Notes: generated by a model not told the origin, from the letters alone. A stretch of DNA of 64,000 nt from Leptodontidium sp. MPI-SDFR-AT-0119 (GCA_020726505.1 JAHLEZ010000014.1:2108001-2172000), one strand, 5' to 3'. Positions 24,401-35,723 are shown, counted from the stretch's first letter. Numbers and translations are program-made.

Positions 24401-24454
24401 AGTGAGCCTACACTAACCAGAGTTGTTCGTTGTTCTCTCTGCAGAATAGATGCT
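18448..24454. other. Gene-poor 6 kb, probable regulatory and leader region of the C2H2 gene
   Basis: No convincing gene on either strand. The E2 promoter lies at the left. Toward the right a TCTCTCTGCAG acceptor ends at 24444, eleven bases before the C2H2 start, suggesting a spliced leader. An ATG at 23430 opens 37 codons, ending at an AG|GTATAT donor (23542). Its phase would join the 24445 acceptor in frame, so an upstream coding exon or a uORF is possible. Ordinary composition; scattered ORFs up to 214 codons show no family resemblance. Confidence 0.5.
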
Positions 24455-26664
24455 ATGGATTTCTTTGCCCTGGATGTGGAGACTGCCTCTCCTAGGTCAC
24501 CGATGGATGTTCACTGTGAATACCTCTCTCCTACCTGGAACCATGCCTTGACCTATGCAGTCATCCAATGAGACAGTGCTACCTCAATCCGGATTACCAT
24601 TCTCCATGGCAACCCCTGATGGTTTGTAGACACCGACGTGCCCCCAATCTGAAGTATACACCTGCTGACCCGTCGTGATTTAGGCCTGTTTGACATGATG
24701 TTGTGCTTTTGCTTCTTGTTTTTCTGCATTGCGATTGGTTTTTTATATAGTGGAAGCACAGAACACTAACCCAATATCCAACAGCGGTTTCTCTCTCCAA
24801 AGTGGATCAAATTTCTCCCATGGACTGCCTGGATTTTCTTTGAATCAAACAGAACCTAGCCAGGGTCAAAACAGTGGACATATCTGGAAGGCTGAAGGCC
24901 AACAGTACTTGCACCAAGATCCAGTTGCACCCCAGGGAACTACCCAGAATGGATTTCCTGATTCCTTCAGCGCTTTCCATGATGCCCAGGAGGGCAAGAC
25001 TGGTCAATATAATGGCCGTGGCTCGTTTTCAGGCTCCGTCCGGAGCCAGTGGAACAACGAGCTTGCTCCCCAGTCCGTTGCAATGTCCCGGGATGCTTCT
25101 CAAGACTCCATCGGAGCTCAATCCCAAAGGACTACTAACTCTTATGATCAAAGCCGATCAGCGAGGTTGTACCCGAATGTGCCCCAGATGCCATACCATA
25201 TGTCGTCTGCAAGCTCAGATGTGACGGGCAGGTCCAACAGTCCTGAAAGTTCTGCTCTGTATACTCCCACACAGCAGATGGATATGCAAGTATTCGACAA
25301 CTTCCCGTACCCAGGAGAGGATTTTTCCGGGGCCCACCCCATGTTCCACAGAGGGTCAACAACTAGCAGTATTGCAGCCATCCCCCTTGTTTCATTGTCT
25401 GCAGGCCCTTCTTACACCGCTGGTAGCGAGTCCTACGTCCCCACGGGATCAAACTCTATTGCCGCTCAAGGTCCAGTTCCAGGAGACTCCATGATGTACC
25501 AGGCCGGTACGATCTTGGAGTCTCCTACGCTGTGGGACAACGGCCCTGGCTACCTAGATTCTCAGAGATCGTCCCCGATTCTGCTTGAGGAGCCGTGGTC
25601 CCTTCCACCACCACAAATGACAACATCTGCAACAAACAGTCCTTTCGAGTACTCGCCGAGTGTCGAAGGCATATCTCCAAGGTATGTGCAGGACTATCCA
25701 GATTTGGTGGACTTGCCCCCTTACACAACGACTGGTGACAGGGTAATGAGAAAGCCTGTTGGACCCCGAGCTTCCAAGGTTAACAGCGACTTGGCTGCCC
25801 GAGGCCAACGCCTCCCTGGAACTTCTGAGACTTCTGATGAGTCCTTCAAGATGGGCGGCCGCCCCAATGCGGACCTGGACAATACTGCCCGGGATCATCC
25901 CCTATACCACAATGTGAATCCACAAGCCGATGGACTCTACCACTGCCCATGGGAGAAAGACCCTCAATCCAACTGCCAACACAAGCCCGAGAAGCTCAAG
26001 TGCAACTACGAGTACGACCCTACTACCCCTCCCATTTCTCATTTGCAAAGCTAACCACATAACCTGTGCCAGCAAATTCGTGGATTCCCATCTCAAGCCG
26101 TACAAGTGCAAGGTCTCCACCTGTAAGGATCTCCAGTTCTCATCCACTGCCTGCCTCCTCCGCCATGAGCGTGAAGCCCACGGTCTCCATGGACATGGCG
26201 ACAAGCCTTTCCTATGCACCTATGAAAGCTGCGAACGAGGAGTTCTCGGCAATGGCTTCCCACGCCACTGGAATCTTCGTGACCACATGAAGCGCGTCCA
26301 CAATGACCCAGGACAGGCCCAGAGTAAGAGCAATGCATCCGCATCTCCACCGCCATCTGGAAGCATCAAAAGCAAGAAGCGTAAGGTTGACAATGTTGAA
26401 CCATCCATCATGGACAAGGCTCCAAAGAGGATTGCCACACCCCCAGCTGTAGTGCAACAGGAGCCCAGCTTGATTGATCGTTACCAAGAGAAGCACCAGT
26501 CGCTCCAGGCGCTCGTGAACCAGCTTTATGACCCCACTCGTGGTGACAACATGGTATCACTCCGCAAAGCAATGGATTGTATCAAGGTAATGGCCCAGAC
26601 CGCCCATAGTATCAATGCCGCACCCGTGATGGGACAAAACATGTTCACCCAGCAATCCGGCTGA
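24455..26664 (+). CDS. C2H2 zinc-finger transcription factor
   Basis: Exons 24455-24515, 24751-26011 and 26073-26664 give 637 aa. The last intron (61 nt) is firm because it joins KCNY to DKFVDSHLKPYKC. The first intron (235 nt) and start are inferred from phase: MDFFALDVETASPRSP joined to LEAQNTN. An alternative first exon is the ATG at about 24608 (MATPD). The N-terminal 400 residues are Ser/Gln/Pro-rich and probably disordered. The zinc-binding part has a Cys-rich lead (HCPWEKDPQSNCQHKPEKLK), a finger C-x4-C...H-x4-H (CKVSTC...RHEREAH) and another (CTYESC...HMKRVH). A basic nuclear signal KSKKRKV follows. This finger layout is widespread in Pezizomycotina; targets are unknown. The long upstream region suggests complex regulation. 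Confidence 0.82.
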
Positions 26665-28970
26665 AGGGACGACGACACATCTGCTCGATAGAAAGACCTT
26701 TGTGAGTAACAAACCCATAATCTCCCAACCCCCCTTCACACTTCGCATCCATCCTAACATCCCGACGCGAACAGATAATCCGGAAGACGGAGATGGCCAC
26801 TTCGATCCTAGACATACCCCGGAGATAGTACAGCGTCCCCAGTCGCGTACCTCCCCTACAGGATATCGACAGTTGAAGTCATGTACCAGTCATGCACATA
26901 AGCCACAGGATACAGCCGTTAAGAAGCAAGCCATGGATTGACATTTGATACTGGATACAATTGCCGTGGACAAAGCCGTATGGATGCCGTGGCTCATTGC
27001 CGGAACTTTAAGCCGTGCGGACTCTGATGCCTGGATTGTTTGCTTGCTGTTCCATATGGTGTGATGAGGAGGACGAAGGCGGCTTGAGTCCGCGTGAGAG
27101 AGGAAGTGGAGGAGGAAGAAGAAGAAGAAGAAGAAGGAAGGATTGCTTTTGAGAGCACTGCGCGTGGTAGATCTTTTGGGATTCTGTTGTTGCTGCTTTA
27201 CTAGTTGTTTTTGATTATCATCTGAAGAGGAGGTATGCTGTCGTCATGGGAAGACTTGGGGAGGTTGTTGAAGAGGAGGGGCATCAAGTAAAAGTCAGGA
27301 GGTCCTCGTCGTTGCGAAGTAGAGGAGGAAAAAGCTGGCGGTGGTTGATTGTTTAGATAGCGTGGAATTCACCTTTGTCGTAACATACTCTTGCCCTTGC
27401 CTGCACTGACCTCTCGTACCCAACTCCTATCTGAACATACTCTGCCAGAACAAAGTCCCTGTTGTCGCCGTCGCAAAAAATGAAATCATTCATTCAAGCG
27501 TTATCCAGCATTATCTACGTACCTTGACCGCCAACTTCAGTCATCATCACCCGAGAGCGACAATTGTTGGAGAGAGCATGATAGACAATCTCTGCCGTTT
27601 TACGTACTTTACCCTGCTTCGCATCTAAAAGAAAAGAAAACACGCCCAAAGTCTTAGGATTGAGACGAGATGTTCCCTTCAAATCGCTCTCTTCGACTCG
27701 AAGATTTAGAGATCAGCAGCAACGAAGTAAACGAGAACATCTTCACAATCGACAACACCCAACTCAACAGTGTGCAAAACTGTGTCGTGGCGTCACATAA
27801 CAATTTAACGTATATCTGCAGTCAATTTATTCAAATAACGTCAGGAACGACTGCAATTTTCAACCTATTCAAACTTCTTCAAGACTGGCACCTCTTTTTT
27901 TCAGGAAACTTTCGGTCAGCCTTATCGCTATCTTCGGATCTTCCTTTCTGTTTGCGTGCGTCGGAAAGTTCATAGTTGTTGATTATATAATGCAACTTTC
28001 TCGGCTCCAACACTATTTATATTGAGACTAAATAGTCCTAGTAATGAATTTTTTATTCTGTGGCCAATGAAATGCACAGTGGAAGTCGCCCTATCCGCGT
28101 TCTGTTGCCTACAACGTCGAAACACTGATAGAATAGTTCCCCTGTCAATGGGCCACATTTCCTAAGGATTGAGCGTCTTGGGAAAGATAAAATCCAGAAA
28201 TGAATTAAAAGTGGCGTAAGTGATAGAGAATGCGATTCTCTTTTCGAAAGAAAATCTGTTTTACAAAGACGCCTTATTAGAAGAAGACTTTTGGCTATTA
28301 GGAGCATGAACCTCTAGGCTTCATACGCTGGAGAAGTGCCCTGAGGGGAGGGGTGGTCCCATGCCCAGAGGGGTAGGTTGACTAGGGAACTCTTCTACCT
28401 CCGTAGGGTTGGGCAATAAGTAGAGTTAATTACTACTTTTGAAAATCACTTTTCTCGGGTGAATAATTATTTTCTTTCTTTCGCGCTGCTCTTTCGCTCT
28501 CTATACAACCTCCGGAATACTGGAGGCATTGATAATACTGAAGTGGATGCTGTCGAGAGAGGCAGTTGTCGTGGACCAGCACTGTACCTAATCTTATCGC
28601 CGAAACGTCTTGGCAAGAAACAAGCTTCACTGACTCAAACGCCACAACTTAGAGGGCTTCAACAACACTTCTCTGCTTAACACCCCCCGACCCCACCCTG
28701 GAAACTTCGAGTAGATCGAATGAGCTATCGACACGTCTTACCATGGGATTAGTAGTACGATAAACAAGCTCTATGCTTGCAAGGGGCATCCCATGTCGTG
28801 TTGCGGCGCAGCTCGGTATTGACGAGCATTACTGGCCAAAAGCTTCCAGCTAAGGCATCTCAATCCCATGCTTTGTTGTCTTCTAGACTTCCTCATAGTA
28901 TTTGTTCGACTTCAAACCTTACTTCGCAGCTATATCTGAGCTTCTGGAGCACAGTGTCTGTGACTTTGAG
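26665..28970. other. Intergenic, 2.3 kb
   Basis: Probable 3' UTR of the C2H2 gene, a GAA microsatellite at 27111-27137, then AT-rich sequence (27500-28500). A 101-codon ORF at 27670-27975 has no family features and is not called. 28300-28400 is locally G-rich. No gene supported. Confidence 0.45.
27111..27137. repeat. (GAA)n microsatellite
   Basis: Run of GAA/GGA triplets in non-coding sequence downstream of the C2H2 gene. Confidence 0.8.
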
Positions 28971-30533
28971 ATGGTTGGAGTTCCCACCAGCAATCGGTGC
29001 GACACCTGCAAGAAGCGCAAGAAAAAGGCAAGTTGTTGCGGATTTCAAGTCACTCTTAATCTTCTGAAGAGTTTTTCATACTGAGATGTCAAGGATAGTG
29101 CGACGAGAAACGTCCGCAATGTACTCCATGCCTTAAAAGTGGTTGGAAATGTCCAGGCTACCAGACACGCTGGAAGTTCGTCGACGAGGTTCCTCGCCTG
29201 GAGGAACACTACGCCAACAATAAATTCGTATTCGACGTCACTGACTTCAAGATATCCGAGAAAGCCATCGACAAGCTTCGGAATGAGCGACTCGTGATGT
29301 GGGAGAAACCCACTGTGCCTCGATACATCAACCCGAATCCACTCGGCTCGGCATTCGTTTTCTGTCTTGAGAGTAACGTGACAGGCAAGCTGTTTCCACT
29401 GAGACTGGTGGGATCTTTCTTCCAATTCATTCCGGCTCGTTTGGGACGGAATATCGCTCTCGATGATGCGGTGGAATGCATCTGCTCTATCTACGCGCAG
29501 GCACTCCCAGCACCAAACGAGCTACCGAGGGGTATCTACCGGGATTATGCGAAAGCCCTGGCTTCTCTACGGAGTTGTCTTGATGATTCAGTCTTATGGA
29601 AGGAATCCGAGACTCTATGTGCATCTGTCATCTTACCGCTTTGCGAAGTGAGTTGTAACCTCGAGATCTCGGTACCTTGCTCACAGATTTTAGCTTGTTG
29701 TCAATGTCGATAGAGGAGAATGGAGTGACCTATTCCGTGGAACTATTTCGCTACTGCGCTCTCGCGGAATTCAACTATATAATAATGAGTTCGACCATGC
29801 CATGCTCGAATCACAGCTAGGATTCATTGTAAGTATCTGCTCGCCATTTCTCACCCGCCAGACAAAGAACTAACCCTTGGGCCTACTCTAGCTTGGATAC
29901 TCCGTCCAGTTCAGGGAAGACTGTTTCATTCGTTCTTCAGAGTGGCGCGAGCTTCTTTGGCACAATAAAATATGGCCTTTTCAGATCAACCAGTCGCCAA
30001 GCCTACGTTCAAGAACTCTGCTGATCGGTATCCTGGTCGATTTGCCAACTCTGATCCGCTCAGCTACAGCCGAGAAAACAACGCCTCAACTTGGATCAGA
30101 AAAAAGAATAGATGATCTTATTACCAGTTTCTACCAGATGGCCATCAAAATCCAGTCCTGCATAGAACTAGAGGCTGAGCCATGTCTCATCTCAAGTACA
30201 TCCAGCCAAGGAAGGGACCACATCCAATATCTAGACTTGATAGCTGGGATAAACGATTGTATTTCTCACAAAGCACTTATGGTCATCGAAAAGGCATTAC
30301 GTATTCTGTTCGAGATGCGATCAAGATCCAGTTATCTCGTCGCACGCAGTATGCATGAAGAGTTCGAAGCTACACTACATTTGGGAGACGCCAAAGCAGT
30401 GGAATTACGGCGCCATCGGATCGTCAATGCTTTCAATTTCGTCCGGCGAGAATGTCAATTCGCTGCTAAGCTAATTGATTTTGGTTTGAGGCACATGCAA
30501 TCCACGGGCTCTATTGACGAGCCTTTGATATGA
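28971..30533 (+). CDS. Zn2Cys6 transcription factor
   Basis: Exons 28971-29027, 29099-29647, 29694-29828 and 29892-30533 give 460 aa. The binuclear cluster is at the extreme N-terminus: C10-x2-C13-x6-C20-x6-C27-x2-C30-x6-C37 (CDTCKKRKKK then CDEKRPQC and CLKSGWKC). Intron 1 has a GC donor (AAG|GCAAGT) and is required to join the two halves of the cluster; the others are GT-AG. The rest matches the usual fungal-specific helical middle region in style (LRSCLDDSVLWKESETLCAS; LESQLGFILGYSVQF). Nuclear regulator, targets unknown. It is convergent with the FAD monooxygenase at 30733-31956, a common position for a local regulator but not proof. Confidence 0.88.
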
Positions 30534-30732
30534 CAACGGGGGATGGTTGGATTTGCTCCGTAAGCCAGACTAGAACGAATTTCCTTGCAAGAGCTTCAAT
30601 TTATCGATGTTGAAAGGGGCCAAGCTGCAAAATTTAAATTTGGTAGAAATTTGTCCTCTCAAATTACAGTAAAAATCGACAACTTGCAGATACCCAAGAA
30701 AATACCGCAAATACACCTGCACAGGTCATTCA

Positions 30733-31956
30733 TTATGCCATCTGGGCCATCTTAGCCCGCTGCATCTCCTCGATTTGCTTTGCTCTCTTCCGCAATAAGC
30801 CAACACGCTGATCGATTCCTCCAGCACTGAAATGGCCCTTCGTTCCCCGCCATGTCTTCTCCATGTTCTCCTTGGCGCGCTCAAACATCGGCTCCTCGTA
30901 GTCTTTCAAGGCTTCGTCCAAAGAACCTTGCAAATTGCTTTGGAACTCGCCCTTCCGCTTCAACAAGGCTTTCGCCAAATCAAGAGCATCCGCCAGCGCA
31001 AGGTTGACTCCCACACCTGCGAATGGAGTCATAAGATGTGCAGCATCTCCCAAAAGAGTCGCGCCCTGACGATGAGCCCACCTGAATCCAACAGGAAGCA
31101 TCCAAAGCGACCTGCAAATCAGACCATCTGAAGTCTCTTCGGCAATAACACGCTTCAAATCCTCGTGACAATCGCCAAAATATCTATCCGCGAGCGACCT
31201 CCGTGCTGTGTCTTGCTTTTCCCACTCGATTCCGCACTCCTTCGCCCAGGTCTCAGGTTGGCGAACTCCTGCATAGACTCGGATTTTATCATTGCCATTC
31301 TGCTGAGCGACAATCAATCGACCTTCGTCCATCATGAAAAGAGATCCACTGCCGACAAATTTGGAGAGCCACTGCTTCCTCGTGCTGACATTCTCCGCCT
31401 TCAACTCAACAGCAGTGATTCCTGAGTATTCTGGCATCTGATCTGTGACCAAAGGTCGGACTTTAGACCAGGCTCCATCGGCGCCAACAACAAGATCGAA
31501 ATCCTCTTCCACGCTGTCGGCAAAATGGAGGTCATATTTCGAGCCCCTCGGCTCGACTCGAACGAGCTTCTTCCCCCACTGCACCGATCCCGGCTCCACA
31601 GAATCCAGAAGGATGTCCCTCAACTGAGCGCGATCAATCTCAGGCCTATCCCGACTCTGACTGACTTCCATTCCTCTCATATGGTTCTCGTCCCAGCAAA
31701 TTGTCCCATCCGCTTTGATGAGTTTCATCGCTTCAGCTCCTGCGAGAGAATACTTTTGGAATTCTTCGAAAAGACCGGCTGCTTTGAGTGCGAGCTGACC
31801 GCTGTTGGCGTGGAGATCGACGATGCCGCCTTGCTCTCGACTGTGGCGACTTTCGTCGAGCTCAAAGATGATGCATGGTATGTCGTTGCGTTGGAGAATT
31901 CGGGCGAGTGTTAGACCACCTGGACCGGCTCCGATGATGGCGATTCGTGGAGACAT
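30733..31956 (-). CDS. FAD-dependent monooxygenase, TetX/PHBH-like
   Basis: Intronless, 407 aa. Class A flavoprotein hydroxylase features: dinucleotide-binding G9-A-G-P-G-G14, the DRAQLRDIL segment, DLVVGADGAWSKVR (DG motif), and the second FAD motif GDAAHLMTPFAGVGVN. The family uses NAD(P)H and O2 to hydroxylate aromatic or polycyclic substrates. The overall pattern (EQGGIVDLHANSGQLALKAAG) is strikingly TetX-like, a group with many fungal members of unknown substrate. The C-terminus is basic and helical with no targeting signal. Convergent with the Zn2Cys6 gene; about 980 bp separate it from the divergent FMN reductase. Confidence 0.9.
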   Translation of the reverse strand: MSPRIAIIGAGPGGLTLARILQRNDIPCIIFELDESRHSREQGGIVDLHANSGQLALKAAGLFEEFQKYSLAGAEAMKLIKADGTICWDENHMRGMEVSQSRDRPEIDRAQLRDILLDSVEPGSVQWGKKLVRVEPRGSKYDLHFADSVEEDFDLVVGADGAWSKVRPLVTDQMPEYSGITAVELKAENVSTRKQWLSKFVGSGSLFMMDEGRLIVAQQNGNDKIRVYAGVRQPETWAKECGIEWEKQDTARRSLADRYFGDCHEDLKRVIAEETSDGLICRSLWMLPVGFRWAHRQGATLLGDAAHLMTPFAGVGVNLALADALDLAKALLKRKGEFQSNLQGSLDEALKDYEEPMFERAKENMEKTWRGTKGHFSAGGIDQRVGLLRKRAKQIEEMQRAKMAQMA

Positions 31957-32936
31957 GTTCCTCGATTCAGACGAGCAGTCAACCTTGTGATGGATGATAA
32001 GTTATACTAAGGGGGAAGTAAGAAGAGCTCTGTTGATGGAGCGGAAATAGCTATTTTCAGTCAAGGGGCTGCGAATTGTTGTGTTTATGCTCCTCTTTCC
32101 GACGGGCCAGACGGAATCACTTTATATAGCAAGAACATCGAAGGCACACTTGTTTGATGCCGACACGTCGGCCACGATCTATCTTACGCAAAACACCGAG
32201 TACCGAAATGCAACCAAACATATTTCGTATATCTAGTTTCGAAGGGATGAAAAAGGTCACATCTTGCGACAGCTGCGTCACTTCTTCAGCTCCGCGGACT
32301 CTCCGAGCCAGAATACACGATCGATTCGACGCTATGAACGATATTCTCCTCTCCATTCGACAATAGAATTGAAACCTTTAAACCCCGAATACCGACATTA
32401 CTACATTCTTAAATCAGACATACACCCAACCGGCTTCAAGATGCGCGCAGCTGGATATGATTGGCGGGTGGACCCACTTCTCGATCGAAATAGTCCACGA
32501 TGTCAAGCGAGATCCGAGATGTGAGCTGATTGGCTGGTGCGCAGCTTGACACCCGTCGATTTTAGGTGCGGCAAAGGCTGAAGCTTGAATTTTGATGACG
32601 AGGACGGAGGACGCGTGTCTGGTATTTATTTTTGGAGAGAATTTGATGGCTCTTGAAGTGGATATAAGAAGCTGGGATATCGTCGTTTTTTCCATCTGGG
32701 ATTAATCCATCATTTTGAGTCCTCGTTCCTCCCTTGGAGTCTCCAGAAACATACACCCTCCACCGGTCTCATATCCTTCGGCAGCAATAACCAACTCACT
32801 CCGAGAACCACGTTCACTCAGGTTCAGAATTCTACAACTTTTATCCAGACCAACATACCACCATTCGGCACAGTCGACGTCATCGCCAACATCTTCCAGC
32901 CAGCCACTGAAACAAACAAACAAGTTGTGGGTCACC
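31957..32936. other. Divergent promoter region, about 980 bp
   Basis: Lies between the FAD monooxygenase and the FMN reductase. An open frame continues upstream of the reductase to 32715 but the residues lack family resemblance. No other gene or repeat seen. Confidence 0.5.
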
Positions 32937-33539
32937 ATGTCAACAAAATCACACAAAATAGGCATCATCCTTGGCTCAACCCGCTCTCCACGAGTCTGTC
33001 CTCAAATCGGAACATTCATCACCAACACCCTAACGCCTCTTCTTCCCTCTAGCGTGGAGTTCTCACTCATCGATATCTCCATCAACCCTCTACCCATGTA
33101 CGACGAACCCGGCATACCTTCTCTCATTCCCGAATCCAGCGGCTACACACACACGCACACACAAACCTGGTCTCATCTCATCTCATCACACGACGCATTC
33201 ATCTTCATCACGCCTCAATACAACTGGGGCTACCCAGCCTCGTTGAAGAACGCTATTGATTACCTGGTTTTTGAATGGCGTGCTAAGCCGACTATGATTG
33301 TCAGTTATGGAGGATATGGAGGTGGGAAAGCGGCTAGTCAGTTGAGGCAGGTTTTGGAGGGGGGTTTAAAGATGAAAGTTGTTGAGACTATGCCGGCGTT
33401 GACTTTTCCGGACAGAGATGTGTTGAGGCAGGCATTCAGAGGAGAGGAGTTGGCTCTTCCGAAAGGGGCATGGGAGAAGGAGGGTGAGGATGTGAAGAGG
33501 GGGTTTGGGGAGATGTTGAGGCTGTTGGGAGATAGCTAG
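32937..33539 (+). CDS. NADPH-dependent FMN reductase
   Basis: Intronless, 200 aa from ACCATGTC at 32937. Flavodoxin-like fold: an initial strand with the phosphate-binding GSTRSPR loop (KIGIILGSTRSPR), then the PQYNWGYPASLKNAIDYL motif characteristic of the NADPH-dependent FMN reductase family, and VSYGGYGGGKAA. The enzyme reduces FMN or quinone-like acceptors with NAD(P)H in the cytosol. It faces a pseudogene whose 3' end lies 24 bp beyond its stop. The upstream in-frame start at 32715 is rejected because those residues do not fit the family. Confidence 0.9.
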   Translation: MSTKSHKIGIILGSTRSPRVCPQIGTFITNTLTPLLPSSVEFSLIDISINPLPMYDEPGIPSLIPESSGYTHTHTQTWSHLISSHDAFIFITPQYNWGYPASLKNAIDYLVFEWRAKPTMIVSYGGYGGGKAASQLRQVLEGGLKMKVVETMPALTFPDRDVLRQAFRGEELALPKGAWEKEGEDVKRGFGEMLRLLGDS

Positions 33540-33563
33540 GGTGTAAAACCTCGAAATTTCGAG

Positions 33564-34190
33564 TTAAACACCAGGCCCTCTAGACTTCACAGGCCAATTC
33601 CACAATAACATCGTTGAAACCTTCTCCGCCGTAGTCTCCGTCCTCTCCTTAATTATCCTCCCAACACCTAGAATCGGCACGGCACCAGCATCATTCACAG
33701 CGATGAATCGCTTGTTCTTAGCAGCAAGATCAAGAATAGAGAGGCAATGTAATTCTGCTAGATCATGGACATTCAGGTTCACGAAATATATCTATGAACA
33801 GGTGAGGATGGAGCCATAGAGGACTTTCTGGATGATTTGGGTGTCGAACTTTGTTTTGTTGCTGAGAATAGGTCAGAATATCCCAGCGGGATTCAAGACT
33901 TGGAGTTTGAGTCTGAATTTCCTCATTTAGGCTTGTAGACGACTGATAGACTAGTGTTGCTGCTGGTGTCCGTGTCCGAGGAAGATGTGAAATCCCAAAC
34001 ACTCCTTCAGCGATTACTTTACCACTGTGATATGCGGGCAAAGGGGTTTTGCTGGTGGGATCTGACCAGGATGATTCTGTGAATGATTCAGACTGAAGAG
34101 GGCGAACGTAGTCTATGGCAGCGAATGACCTCCTTTCGCTTATATTTGATATACTCACTTCGTTATTGAAGTGCGGGCTCTTGGTGCTGT
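33564..34190 (-). pseudogene. NAD-dependent epimerase/dihydroflavonol-reductase-like pseudogene
   Basis: Fragments of an extended SDR read in more than one frame. Upstream (about 34150-34010): SFAAIDYVRPLQSES, TESSWSDPTS, then AYHSGKVIAEG, equivalent to the 'SS.AA..D', 'WSDP' and YxxxK/AE region. The next family-like block (VWDF) is in another frame, so a frameshift lies near 33998. Downstream in a third register: NPAGIF, a TGA at 33873-33875 where Gly is expected, PILSNKTKFDTQIIQKVLYG, a TAG at 33792-33794, then FVNLNVHDLAELHCLSIL to the natural end at 33564. The N-terminal Rossmann part is not recognisable. At least one frameshift and two nonsense codons make this a dead gene. Confidence 0.75.
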
Positions 34191-34687
34191 CCCCTGGATG
34201 TTCTGATCTGTCCATCGTTCTTAAAGATCCTTCATGAGTCCTCTTCGGGAGGAATATGCATGTTTTCCAAACTGAGGTAAATGCAAAGTTTAGTTTTGAA
34301 GCACCTCGCAGGAGAAATGATAACTGAGAAATGTTCACAAACTCGGCTGTTGTGCCTGGTTGTTGACTATCTCGGGTGATGGGAGTCAAGCCTGTATAAA
34401 TAAAGAAAAATACCTTATATAGCCTGAATTGTTATTAGCATGGAATTGGTAAGAATCTGATCGGCTAAAGAGATTTAAACTAACGCCTTCTGTTAAATTT
34501 GTCGAGTACCGCTCCAACGCAACAGCAGTTGAAGGAAGTCATTGGTGCTAACCCCAAAGAGCCAAGCTTATGTTTGTTTTGACAAGGGTTGAGCCAGCCA
34601 CAGCCTTGTTATCAAGCCACATGCAGGATATCTGGCGGGAACATCGAAACCTCAAGATCCAAACCCCCTCCAAAACAATAACAAACC
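34191..34687. other. Intergenic
   Basis: May hold further unrecognisable remains of the pseudogene's 5' part (to about 34390), then the promoter of USE1. No other feature seen. Confidence 0.45.
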
Positions 34688-35723
34688 ATGGCCCGTCTAT
34701 CATCAGCAAATGCGCCCGACCTCACCACCATAAACCTGACTCGCTTACTCGTGCGACTCCAACAAACACTCATAAGCCCCGATTCAGTCACGGAATCCAG
34801 ATTGCGAACGAGCCTGGAAAGAGAGAAAGTCGGAACAGTGAGCAACCACAATCCGGACTAAAGGGAGGACGTTTTTTCTGACTTTTGGTGCATAGAATAT
34901 TGAATATGCTAGGAATTTACTCGTGAGGCTTGAGCAGGATGCGCAGGGCATTAAGGTTCAATCGAAGAAATATGAGGTGCAGACAGATTTGGTTCAGAAA
35001 CGAGAGATGATCCAGCGACTTAGTGAAAGGCTAGAAGAGTTGAACGAGGTGAGGCTCTACACCCAAACGCTGTATCTGCCAAATGCTAATAAAAACCAGC
35101 TCGGCGAATTCGAATCCAGAGAAGACGATTCATCCGAGGGCGAAGATCTCCTGGGCGAAGACACACCTTCAGAGGAAACAGACTCCCACGCAGATATCGC
35201 AGACCCTACATCGACATCCTCCTCCCCGATAGAAACTACACCCCCTCCCTTCGTACCGCAAATCCAAGCCAGGCCTCCACCTCCAATAGTCGAATCCGAA
35301 CCAGAACCGCCATCTACCCTCCGCGCCCGCAACAAAGATGCCCAAGCCCGCGCCGAACTCCTCACTCCAGCCTCAACCAGCACCGGCATCTCGACCGCTA
35401 CCACGGAAGCCATACTCACACATAACCGTACCGAGCAAGAGAATCTGACAGGTTCGCTACTAGCCATGGCATCTGCGCTGAAGGAATCCTCGAGGGCATT
35501 CGCAACATCGCTGGAAGAAGAGAAGAGCGTGCTTGATAGCGCAACGAGTGGCTTAGACAAGAATGAGTTGGGGCTAGAGGCTGCGCAGCGGCGGATGGGA
35601 TATCTGCGGACCATGACAGAGGGTAAAGGTTGGTGGGGACGGATGTTGATGTATGCATGGATTGCGGGGTTGATGGTCCTTGCGATTTTGATCGTATTTG
35701 TTATGCCCAAACTTAGATTCTGA
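34688..35723 (+). CDS. USE1: SNARE protein Use1-like
   Basis: Exons 34688-34837, 34896-35048 and 35100-35723 give 308 aa. The N-terminus (INLTRLLVRLQQTL, then NIEYARNLLVRLEQD) and the C-terminal SNARE-like helix (LTGSLLAMASALKESSRAFATSLEEEKSVLDSATSGL) match Use1 proteins. A C-terminal transmembrane anchor (MLMYAWIAGLMVLAILIVFV) ends in KLRF. Use1 acts with ER SNAREs in retrograde Golgi-to-ER transport. The middle is Pro/Ser/Glu-rich and disordered. Intron 2 is 51 nt, divisible by three and free of stops, so retention would insert 17 residues; its GT-AG ends and a GCTAAT branch-like site argue that it is an intron. Confidence 0.87.

Noticed and set aside
27670..27975. 101-codon plus-strand ORF
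   Set aside because: AT-rich context and no family features.
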